A stretch of 40,249 nucleotides of DNA from Chloroflexota bacterium. Its GTDB lineage: Bacteria > Chloroflexota > UBA11872 > VXOZ01. Below, one piece after another: positions 1 through 7,041 of the stretch. The number at the start of each line of letters is the position of its first letter. The stretch's first letter is position 1. Below the pieces are notes generated by a model. That model was given only the letters and a program-made list of their open reading frames with translations. It had not been told where the DNA came from and made no database searches. Location: the NCBI GenBank assembly GCA_026710945.1, contig JAPOQA010000033.1, positions 1 through 40,249 of the forward strand, written 5' to 3'. The position numbers and the translations under genes are program-made.

Positions 1-115
1 GGTAGCGAGAACAGCCGCCCGCGCGCGGAGGAGAAACGAGGACGGGGGGGGGGAGGACAACCCCCCCCACAACAAGTAAAAAAGGGGGGGGGGGGGGGGG
101 GGGGGGAGCCCCCCT
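1..115. other. Low-complexity poly-G contig end
   Basis: Several long homopolymer runs of G, with one C run, fill roughly 42-106, in sequence otherwise unlike the rest of the window. Uninterrupted G runs at a contig edge are typical of two-colour sequencing artefacts or failed assembly. Nothing coding is visible. The sequence looks normal again from about 115 onward. Confidence 0.75.
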
Positions 116-207
116 GTGCCGCAGCTTGTCAACGCGACTAAAATCCGGCGCCGGCAAGGGCACACTGTTCACGTCAAGATACTTAGACTGCCGATGCGCA
201 TAGTCTA

Positions 208-1506
208 TCAATCAGCTAGGAAAAGTTCAACTACCGGCGTATGCACGCTCGGCTTCTGGATGGGCAATTCCAACGTAAGCAGGTCTTCGCCCCCGCTGGG
301 GTAGCGGTGGTGCTGGGTGAAGTCGAATGTCTTGACCTCGGAGCCGTCGTTCAGGAGTTGGGCGTAGCGCACGCGGTTGCGCAGGCCCGGCAGGTGCAGG
401 TACTTCAGCGGCCAGGCAAAGATGTGCAGGTACAGCCGGTTCGTTTCGGGATTGTACGTATAGCGGCAGTCCCGTGGCGGCGTGAACGGCGCTTGCGTGC
501 AGCCGTAGATCGCGCGCCCGTGCTGCCGCATCCACGCGCCAATCTCCGCCAGGGTCGCCTGCGCGCGCGGATCGAACTCACCGCGGCCGGTAGGGCCGAC
601 GTTCATGAGCATGTTCCCGCCCTTGGAAACGCAGTCGATAAGCATCTCCACCAGCAGTTGCGGCGACTTCCAGTCCAGGTTGTCGCGGTGATAACCCCAG
701 GAGCCGTTGAGGGTCTGACAGGCTTCCCAGTTGACGGGCTTGCCGTCCACGTGCAGCCAGCTCGGCGGGATGAATTGCTCCGGCGTATGGAAGTCTTGCT
801 CGATTTCGCTGCGGTTGTTGATGATGATAGCGGGGTTTATCTCCCGCACCATGCGGATCAGTTCCTCGCTCTGCCAGTCGTCCTTGCCCTTGCCTTTGCT
901 CCAACCGTAGTCTTGCTGGGAGTAGGAGAAGTCGAGCCAGAGGAGGTCGATGGTGCCGAACATCGTAAGGATCTCGCGCACCTGGCCGTGGAGGTATTCC
1001 GCGTACTTGCGCACGTCGCGGTCTTTCGTGGCCTCCCGGAACGAAACATCGTTCGCCTGGGGATGCACGCCGTCCACGGGAAAATCGGGATGGTGCCAGT
1101 CGATCAACGAATAGTAGAAGCCGACCTTGAGTCCCTCGGCACGGAAAGCATCTACAAACGGCTTTAAGAGGTCGCGCTGGGCGGGGGTGTTTGTAGCCTT
1201 GTAGTCGGTGAGTTGGCTGTCCCACAGGCAGAAGCCGTCGTGGTGCTTACTGGTAAGGACGACGTAGCACATGCCGGCCTCGCGGGCGATGCGCGCCCAT
1301 TCTGCAGGGTCGTAGAGGTCGGGGTCGAAGTGGTCGAAATACGGCTGGTAGTCCGCGTCGCTGATCTGCTCGTATTTCTTCACCCATTCGTGCCGGGCGG
1401 CCATGGCGTAAATGCCCCAGTGAATGAAGAGGCCGAAGCGGTCATGGGTCCACCAGGCGGTATTGCCGGGCGTCGATTCCGGTTGGGGGAGAGCGGCATT
1501 GCTCAT
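208..1506 (-). CDS. Alpha-L-fucosidase (glycoside hydrolase family 29)
   Basis: A 432-residue retaining exo-fucosidase that releases terminal L-fucose from glycans. The GH29 (beta/alpha)8 barrel starts almost at once with the family signature RFGLFIHWGIYA (residues 23-34). YVVLTSKHHDGFCLWDS (81-97) and VGFYYSLIDWHHPDF (128-142) follow. The expected nucleophile is Asp192 in LLWLDFSYS. The C-terminal ~90 residues form the usual small beta domain. No signal peptide is visible, so a cytoplasmic enzyme acting on imported oligosaccharides is likely. The ATG is preceded by AAGGAG at good spacing, and the length is normal for the family. The neighbouring redox genes are on the other side of a 244-base spacer, so the gene looks monocistronic. 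Family assignment is firm. The exact linkage specificity is not readable from the sequence. Confidence 0.93.
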   Translation of the reverse strand: MSNAALPQPESTPGNTAWWTHDRFGLFIHWGIYAMAARHEWVKKYEQISDADYQPYFDHFDPDLYDPAEWARIAREAGMCYVVLTSKHHDGFCLWDSQLTDYKATNTPAQRDLLKPFVDAFRAEGLKVGFYYSLIDWHHPDFPVDGVHPQANDVSFREATKDRDVRKYAEYLHGQVREILTMFGTIDLLWLDFSYSQQDYGWSKGKGKDDWQSEELIRMVREINPAIIINNRSEIEQDFHTPEQFIPPSWLHVDGKPVNWEACQTLNGSWGYHRDNLDWKSPQLLVEMLIDCVSKGGNMLMNVGPTGRGEFDPRAQATLAEIGAWMRQHGRAIYGCTQAPFTPPRDCRYTYNPETNRLYLHIFAWPLKYLHLPGLRNRVRYAQLLNDGSEVKTFDFTQHHRYPSGGEDLLTLELPIQKPSVHTPVVELFLAD

Positions 1507-1750
1507 CTTTATGACTCCTTGCGTGTTGTGGTGGTCTTTCCGACAAGCCTATCACAGGTATAGTGACGTAGTTGTAGCGCGCGAGGACTAGGTAGCTGGA
1601 TTCCTCGTACTGCACTCGTTACGATAGAATCTAGCTGGGATTGAAAGTGCGATGCCATGTGCGGCAAGATGGGCACAGCGGCTCGCCAAGCTATATGCCG
1701 GATCGGACAACGGCGGCAAACTGGCACGGAAGGATTAGGAGAATAGAATC

Positions 1751-2434
1751 ATGCAACGACGATCTGTATGCTCGCTTCTGCTCAGCGGCGCCTCCGTAGC
1801 CGCACTGGCGGCGTGCGGCGGCGGTTCAACATTGTTAAGCGATGAGGAGCAGGAGACGGCGAGCTCTACCCAAGAGGCCGCATCGCAAACGCAGGCAGAG
1901 CCAACCGCGGCTCCGGCGGAAGCGCAACCGACGGCCGAGGCCCCGAAGCAGGCGGAGGCTGCGCCAACAGCAGCACCCACGCTCGACATGCCTTATCTTG
2001 GCAAGGCCCCCGAGATAACTCTTACTGGCTGGTTCAATTCAGAGCCCATCACTATGGCAAGTCTGGAGGGCAAGGCCGCTGCCATGATTGTGTTTTGGAC
2101 GTATACCTGACCGGTCTGCCGCAGCGAAATCCCCAGTTTGGTGGATCTCTTCAATACCTACCACGATGACCGCTTCAAGCTGATCTCCGTGCACTTTCCG
2201 CACGCCGGATCTTCCCGAGACATCAGCGGCATTAAGGAGCGGGCCGACGCCCTCGGCGTCAACTATCCGGTGGTTGTAGACAACGATGAGGTGCTTTGGA
2301 ACGCCTATGGCACCCGCACGTGGCCGGCATTCTACGGCATCGATCGGCAGGGCAACATACGCTTTGCAAAGTTCGGCGGCGGCAATTTCGAATTAGTGGT
2401 TGATGCCGTGAAGCAACTCAAGGAGTTGGGCTAA
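1751..2434 (+). CDS. Selenocysteine-containing TlpA/thioredoxin-like lipoprotein (copy 1)
   Basis: A 227-residue product if the in-frame TGA at 2108-2110 is read as selenocysteine (residue 120). The N-terminus is an RR-containing lipoprotein leader, MQRRSVC...LAAC, with the lipid-carrying Cys before GGGS. An Ala/Glu/Pro/Thr-rich linker of about 50 residues follows. The thioredoxin fold then runs LGKAPEITL, GWFNSEPITMASLEGK, MIVFWTYT-U-PVC. The TGA therefore sits exactly where the first Cys of the redox CxxC motif belongs. The frame continues without break through PVCRSEIP, FKLISVHFPHAG, YPVVVDNDEVLWNAYGTRTWPAFYGID (two pieces, with the cis-Pro of TWP) and IRFAKFGGG to a TAA. The predicted role is an extracytoplasmic thiol/selenol oxidoreductase or peroxidase-like protein, probably reduced by the nearby CcdA. 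A nonsense mutation is unlikely because the paralogue at 2723-3391 has the identical TGA and both halves stay conserved. Other genes here, such as dnaE, use TGA as stop, so the code is not generally reassigned. Confidence 0.85.
2129..2146 (+). promoter_or_regulatory. Candidate bacterial SECIS hairpin for copy 1
   Basis: Eighteen bases downstream of the TGA, inside the coding sequence, ATCC (2129-2132) pairs with GGAT (2143-2146). After a bulged U (2142), CCA (2133-2135) pairs with TGG (2139-2141), leaving the loop GUU (2136-2138). The loop G lies 26 bases after the UGA, inside the window known for bacterial SECIS elements, and a G early in the apical loop is the known consensus. Below the stem, G2126-C2149 and A2127-U2148 could extend it past a mismatch. 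The fold was done by eye and no energy was computed. SelB binding is inferred. Confidence 0.5.
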
Positions 2435-2494
2435 GCGGCAGTGTCGCTATCCGCTTGAACTAGATTCCGGCAAAGCTGTCGCAGAGACACGAAT

Positions 2495-2530
2495 ACAGTA
2501 CCCAGTGTTCACATGAACACTGGGTACTGT
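2495..2530 (+). terminator. Perfect 17-bp palindrome, likely terminator of the + strand selenoprotein gene
   Basis: Arms 2495-2511 and 2514-2530 are perfectly complementary with only CA between them. In RNA the innermost pairs would open to form the loop. TTTCTATT follows on the + strand, a modest U-rich tail. It lies 60 bases past the TAA of the upstream gene and before the convergent gene, where a terminator is expected. Confidence 0.65.
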
Positions 2531-2645
2531 TTCTATTGAAGCAGAAGCTCCTCGGTCGTTCGAGGACGCACATTGCAGGCGCAGGTCACCGCTTTTAAGA
2601 GGCAGCGGCAAGAATCCGGCATGCGGGCTTGTCGCACATTTAAAA

Positions 2646-2686
2646 CAAGCCGTCTGCGGTGTAATGAGCACACCGCAGACGGCTTG
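2646..2686 (-). terminator. Perfect 17-bp hairpin, likely terminator of the - strand selenoprotein gene
   Basis: Arms CAAGCCGTCTGCGGTGT (2646-2662) and its exact complement (2670-2686) enclose a 7-base loop. Read on the minus strand, the stem is followed by TTTTA, as in a Rho-independent terminator. It lies just beyond the stop codon of the gene at 2723-3391. The + strand side also has TTGTTT, so it may work in both directions. Confidence 0.75.
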
Positions 2687-2722
2687 CTTGTTTCGACAGA
2701 TGTCTAAGAATCAGCAGGTACG

Positions 2723-3391
2723 CTAGCCCGCAGCCTTGAGCTTTTCAATCACTTCAAGGATGGAGTCGATACCGGCGCCGACCTGCTTGAAGCGGATGTC
2801 ACCTTGTTTATCGACTGCGTAGGCAACCGGCCAGGCATTGTTGCCGTAGTCGTTCCAGGCTGACAGGTCGTTATCGATCGCGACCGGGAAATTGACATTG
2901 AGTTCCGCGGACTTCTCGGCAATGACGCTCACGTCCGTGGATGCGCCCAAGGCCGGGAAGTGGATGCTGATGAGCTTGAAACTGTCGTCAACGAGCGTGT
3001 TCTGGATATCCACCCAACTGGGGATTTCGCCGCGGCAGACCGGTCAGGTGTAGGTCCAGAAGACAATTAAGGCAGAGGCCTTGCCTTCCAAGCTAGACAA
3101 CGTAATGGCATCGGAATTGAGCCATTCCGTGAGCGTAATCTCCGGCGCCTTGCCAAGGTTGGGCAGGTCGAGTTCGGGCGCTGCCGTCGGCTCAGGCTCC
3201 GCCTTCGCTTCGGGCTCAGCCGTCGGTTGCGCTTCCTTGGGAGCGGCGGTTGGCTCCACCTTGGCCTCTTGCGCGGTTTCGGCTGGCTTCTCCTCCTCAG
3301 TGTCGAGCAGCGTTGAGCCGCCGCCGCACGCCGCCAGTGCGGCTACGGAGGCGCCGCTGAACAGCAATGCGCATACAGAACGTCGTCGCAT
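2723..3391 (-). CDS. Selenocysteine-containing TlpA/thioredoxin-like lipoprotein (copy 2)
   Basis: A paralogue of the convergent gene at 1751-2434, of 222 residues with TGA (complement of 3044-3046) read as selenocysteine 116. The leader MRRRSVC...LAACGGGST is almost identical to copy 1 and carries a lipobox. A Glu/Ala/Pro/Thr linker follows, then the thioredoxin fold with LGKAPEITLTEWLNS, SALIVFWTYT-U-PVCRGEIP, FKLISIHFPALGAS, FPVAIDNDLSAWNDYG and the cis-Pro segment NNAWPVAYAVDKQG. A strong GGGAGGAGA ribosome-binding site precedes the ATG. The gene lies 227 bases downstream of ccdA on the same strand, so co-transcription is possible. The proteins diverge clearly after the TGA, yet both keep the frame, the UxxC motif and the C-terminal half. 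That is selection on a full-length product, not decay. Confidence 0.85.
3008..3025 (-). promoter_or_regulatory. Candidate bacterial SECIS hairpin for copy 2
   Basis: On the minus strand the same position after the TGA folds as in copy 1. ATCC pairs with GGAT, a bulged U follows, then CC/GG closes an AGUUG loop with its G 26 bases after the UGA. G-C and A-U pairs below the stem are also kept across one mismatch. Part of the conservation could reflect the shared peptide EIPS, so covariation in more homologues would be needed to prove RNA-level selection. Confidence 0.5.
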
Positions 3392-3618
3392 AGGTCTCCT
3401 CCCTTTTGCTGGTACTATCCCCGCAAAAACCGCAATGCTTGGGAATCTGCCTGTTTCAACTCGCCGTCATTGCGAGACGGCCCTTGTTTTCGGCGCTGCC
3501 ATGGGCTGCGGCGAGGGCGTTGGATCGGATGCTTTGCCGCAACCCGTGCTCGCACTTCGAAGCATAGGGCGAGCCCCAAGGATCGAGTGTAACAATCTTC
3601 CTGTCGCCATCTCTCATA

Positions 3619-4374
3619 CTAACGCTCAAATGCCAAGATTTCTAATGAGAAAAAGCCGAGAACTCCGGACAGCATTGCCAGGAAATTCGTTGCAACAGCA
3701 ATTCCCATCAAGATCAAGAAGACTCCGCTTGTGCGCTCGACTACGAGCATGTGGGACTTGAGCCAGTTCATGAGGGATGCTGCGCGCTCGACGGCGGCGG
3801 CCATCGCGAGAAACGGGATGCCCATTCCCAATGCGTAGATTGCCAGCAAGATTCCGCCGCGGGCCACCGTGTCAGCGCCGGATGCCTGGAGCAAAATGGC
3901 GCCCAGAATCGGCCCCACGCACGGCGTCCAGCCGGTGCCAAAGACCAGGCCGATCAGGAAAGACGTGATCGGACCGGTTTTCTCCGTATCTATGCGGCCC
4001 AGCGGTGTATTGCGGAGCGAGACTTCCCGTTGCAAGATCTGCTGGAGCCACGGAATACGCAGGAATCCCAGAAAGCTAAGCCCAAAGATAACGAGAAGCG
4101 CGCCGCCGACAAGCCGCATCGTGGGAAGACCTTGCTGAAAGGCAAGGCCAACAAACGTGATAGCAATGCCGAGGGCGACGAAGATAGTGCCGAAGCCCAA
4201 TATAAAGGCCAACGCGTTGATGAGAACGGCCCGTTGGGCAGACTTTTCGTGGCGGACCGCGTTGACGTGGCGACCACCGAGATAGACAAGATATGCCGGT
4301 ACCAGGGGGAGAAAACAGGGCGATAAAAATGAGAGAATGCCGGCGCCAAATGCAATACCAACGTCAACAAGCAT
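3619..4374 (-). CDS. ccdA: CcdA-type thiol-disulfide electron carrier membrane protein
   Basis: A polytopic membrane protein of 251 residues with about six hydrophobic segments. It carries reducing equivalents from cytoplasmic thioredoxin to extracytoplasmic thiol proteins. The two redox cysteines sit in the diagnostic contexts ILSFLSPCFLPLVPAYL near the N-terminus and GTGWTPCVGPILGAI in the second half. I chose the ATG at 4374 (MLVDVGIAFGAG), with AAGGG upstream, over a start 14 codons earlier, because the first membrane segment starts directly after it. The gene lies upstream of, and on the same strand as, a selenocysteine thioredoxin-like lipoprotein. No cytochrome c maturation genes are visible, so the local partner is more likely the two selenoproteins than CcmG/ResA-type haem ligation. 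Confidence 0.9.
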   Translation of the reverse strand: MLVDVGIAFGAGILSFLSPCFLPLVPAYLVYLGGRHVNAVRHEKSAQRAVLINALAFILGFGTIFVALGIAITFVGLAFQQGLPTMRLVGGALLVIFGLSFLGFLRIPWLQQILQREVSLRNTPLGRIDTEKTGPITSFLIGLVFGTGWTPCVGPILGAILLQASGADTVARGGILLAIYALGMGIPFLAMAAAVERAASLMNWLKSHMLVVERTSGVFLILMGIAVATNFLAMLSGVLGFFSLEILAFER

Positions 4375-4535
4375 AGGATAAGCCCTTACCACGCAACGCA
4401 CTACTCCCCTATCCATGCCCAGTATAACGAAAGTAGAGATGTTTTTTTGTAACCGCGCCTACAATTGGGACGGTTTTGCCAAAGTCAGTCTGGCAGTTTG
4501 CGTATCTGCGCTCTCGGATACGCCAGTAGGTGGCT

Positions 4536-5486
4536 TTACGTGAGGAGGTAGAGTCCGCTCACCGAGGTCTCATTGTGCACGCGGTGTATGGCTTCGGCGA
4601 AGAGCTGTGCCACCGAGAGGATAGTCATATTGGGCGTAATCTTATCTGACGGAATGTGCACAGTATCGGTGAGGATCACTTCTTGGATGAAGTCGAGATT
4701 AAGCCGGTCCGGGGCTGTGCCGGCAAGAAGACCGTGTACTGCCGCCAAGCGCAACCGAGGTCTGGCGCCGGCGTTGATGACGGCGTGGGCGGTCTCGACG
4801 ATGGTACCGCCCGTGGTGATGATGTCATCGATGATGATAGGCGACTTACCCTTTAGGTCGCCAATCATGCCGACGATCCGCGACGTGGTGGCGGATTCGC
4901 GAGCCTTGTGGATTAGGGCTAGGGGCACCCCCAAGCGTTCCGCGTACTGCTCGGCAAGCTTGGCGCGGCCGACGTCCGGCGCGACAATGACGGAATCCGA
5001 AAGGTCTTGTTGCTTTATATAGTCGATGATCAGGGGTACAGCCGAGAGGGTTTCGAACGGGATATTGAAGAAGCCCTGCATCGCGGGCGCATGGATGTCG
5101 GTGAGGATGATGCGGTTTACGCCGACGGATTGGAGCATGTCCGCCACCACCTTGGCGCTGATCGGCTCGCGCCCGTGGGCCATGCGTTCCTGGCGGGAAT
5201 AGCCAAAGTAGGGGATCACCGCGGTTATGCGCTTGGCGGAAGCGCGGCGCAGCGCGTCAACAATGAGCAAGAGTTGCATCAAGTTGTCATTCACGGGCGC
5301 CGAGGTTGGTTGAACGACGTATACGTCGCAGCCGCGCACACTTTCGTTCACCATTACCAGCGTCTCAGAGTCCGGAGCCTCTTGAATGTTGACCTCACCG
5401 AGACCCGTCCCGAGCAGGTCGGCAATCTCGGCTGCCAATGGATTGTTGGCCATACCCGAGAATATCTTGATGTCGCCATTAACCAT
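4536..5486 (-). CDS. prs: Ribose-phosphate pyrophosphokinase (PRPP synthetase)
   Basis: A 316-residue cytoplasmic enzyme making PRPP from ribose 5-phosphate and ATP for purine, pyrimidine, His and Trp synthesis. The N-terminal domain starts KIFSGMANNPLAAEIADLLG. Further family motifs are VVQPTSAPVNDNLMQLLLI, IPYFGYSRQERM (flexible loop region), the metal/ATP-binding segment ILTDIHAPAMQGFF, VVAPDVGRAKLAE and the PRPP loop IIIDDIITTGGTI. Length is normal. The ATG follows AGAAGGGG. The gene starts 43 bases after the ddl stop on the same strand, so the two are probably one transcript. Confidence 0.96.
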   Translation of the reverse strand: MVNGDIKIFSGMANNPLAAEIADLLGTGLGEVNIQEAPDSETLVMVNESVRGCDVYVVQPTSAPVNDNLMQLLLIVDALRRASAKRITAVIPYFGYSRQERMAHGREPISAKVVADMLQSVGVNRIILTDIHAPAMQGFFNIPFETLSAVPLIIDYIKQQDLSDSVIVAPDVGRAKLAEQYAERLGVPLALIHKARESATTSRIVGMIGDLKGKSPIIIDDIITTGGTIVETAHAVINAGARPRLRLAAVHGLLAGTAPDRLNLDFIQEVILTDTVHIPSDKITPNMTILSVAQLFAEAIHRVHNETSVSGLYLLT

Positions 5487-5529
5487 TGCGGCTGCCCCTT
5501 CTCATGTTCCTTTGCCCCCATTATGCGCC

Positions 5530-6639
5530 TTAGCGCGCGGTCTCCTGATCGTTTACTTCCTGATAGCGCTCCTGCGCTAACCTGATCAATTCGTCCAGCA
5601 GGTCCGGGTATGCCAGCCCTGAAGCTTCCCAGAGCTTGGGATACATACTAATCGGCGTGAACCCGGGTATGGTGTTGATCTCATTCACGTATACCGCCCC
5701 GGTCTCACCGTTTATGAGAAAGTCAACGCGCGCCATGCCGCAACACTCAAGCGCCTGGAAGGCGCGAAGTGAGAGGTCTTGAAGCTCTGCAGTGAGTTCT
5801 TCAGCAATGGGCGCCGGCACGTGGAGAGCGGAGTCGGCTTCGTACTTGGCCGCGTAGTCATAGAATTCGTGGGCCGCCACGATTTCGCCCGGCACGGAGA
5901 CGATCGGCGCATGATTGCCAAGCACGGAGAGTTCGATTTCCCGGGCATGGGGAACCGCCGCTTCGACGATGATTCTGCGGTCGTAGCGCGCCGCGGTATC
6001 AAGAGCAGGGCCGATTTCGTCTCGATTATGGACTTTCGAGATGCCTACGCTCGAGCCGAGGGCAGCAGGCTTTACAAAGAGCGGATAGCTAAGGCTTGCT
6101 TCAATCTCTTCCAGGCTATCCTTAGGCTGAGACCGCCATTGGCGCCGGGCCAGGGCGAGAAAGTCAACAATCGGTAGGCCGGCGTGACTAAAGAGCTTCT
6201 TTTGTACGATCTTGTCCATGCCCAGGGCCGAACTGAGCACGTCGCAGCCCACGTAGGGGACGTTGGCGAGCTGCAGGAAGCCCTGGATGCTGCCATCTTC
6301 GCCGTTGGGTCCGTGAAGTATTGGCAGTACGACGTCCAGTGCGCGGGCGATAGATTGATTGTTAGAATCCTGGGGCGAGCTGCGGTGTGCCAAGGCGGCG
6401 TCAGGACTGAATGCAAGTTGTGACGAATTGCCGTCAGTGGAAAGGTCCATTTGGTCCGCAAGAGCGCGTTGTGGATCAACATTCAACAGCCAAGTCCCCT
6501 CGCGTGTGATACCGATGGGCACCACCTCGTACTTGCATGGGTCGAGCGCTGCTAATACCGAACGGGCAGATATCACCGATACGTCATGTTCTGCTGAACG
6601 GCCGCCAAACAACAGGCCGACACGGAGCTTGTTGCTCAT
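5530..6639 (-). CDS. ddl: D-alanine--D-alanine ligase
   Basis: A 369-residue ATP-grasp ligase that makes the D-Ala-D-Ala dipeptide of peptidoglycan precursors. The N-terminal signature is RVGLLFGGRSAEHDVSVISA. ILHGPNGEDGSIQGFLQL is the typical substrate segment. VKPAALGSSVGISKV is the ATP-grasp lysine and loop region, and VNEINTIPGFTPISMYPKL carries the metal-binding Asn/Glu and C-terminal loop. The ATG has only a weak purine-rich stretch upstream. It is divergent from murF, whose product uses this dipeptide, across a 402-base spacer, which suggests shared control of the wall precursor pathway. prs lies immediately downstream. Confidence 0.96.
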   Translation of the reverse strand: MSNKLRVGLLFGGRSAEHDVSVISARSVLAALDPCKYEVVPIGITREGTWLLNVDPQRALADQMDLSTDGNSSQLAFSPDAALAHRSSPQDSNNQSIARALDVVLPILHGPNGEDGSIQGFLQLANVPYVGCDVLSSALGMDKIVQKKLFSHAGLPIVDFLALARRQWRSQPKDSLEEIEASLSYPLFVKPAALGSSVGISKVHNRDEIGPALDTAARYDRRIIVEAAVPHAREIELSVLGNHAPIVSVPGEIVAAHEFYDYAAKYEADSALHVPAPIAEELTAELQDLSLRAFQALECCGMARVDFLINGETGAVYVNEINTIPGFTPISMYPKLWEASGLAYPDLLDELIRLAQERYQEVNDQETAR

Positions 6640-7041
6640 AGTTAAAGAAGCACCGGTGTCCGTTTGCTATGCTGACGTGAGGTGGCATCATTATAGCAGG
6701 TTGGCGTAGACTCTCATAGGGATTGGTGACGGGCCATGCCGTCAGGGGTCTGACGTAAACGGTATTTTCCAGAGGATTGGGATTTTGGGCGCTGCTTTGG
6801 CCCTCGTGACGCCGGGCGATTTGGGATGGTAGCTTCGGCCTCGGATAGTTTCTGCATGCATTATTCCGGCATGAGAAGTGCAAACACCTCAGGAAGCCGG
6901 TTGCCGTCAATCCACGTCAAGGACCTGTGCAGGCCGACAATTCAGTCGTGAGAGCTAATGTGACAATGGCGTTCAACTTGTGAGTCATCCCCATCCCGCC
7001 CAACGATAGCCAGCACTCAACTTAGAGGGAGCACGCCACAC
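6640..7041. other. Divergent spacer between ddl and murF
   Basis: This 402-base stretch should contain the promoters of both divergent cell-wall genes. I see no convincing gene, RNA gene or palindrome in it. It is less GC-rich near the ddl start (around 6655-6700). Promoter boxes could not be assigned with confidence. Confidence 0.5.

Noticed and set aside
241-1167. Long + strand open frame (308 codons) within the fucosidase region
   Set aside because: It is antisense to a clear GH29 gene, has no recognisable domain, and arises from the high-GC codon use of the opposite strand.
1751-2434. Reading the first selenoprotein gene as a pseudogene or two separate ORFs
   Set aside because: The paralogue has TGA at exactly the same redox position, and both downstream halves are conserved and in frame. 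Independent identical nonsense mutations are implausible.
3081-3761. 226-codon + strand frame over the second selenoprotein
   Set aside because: It is antisense to a well-supported gene and consists of Ser/Ala-rich mirror sequence without domain features.
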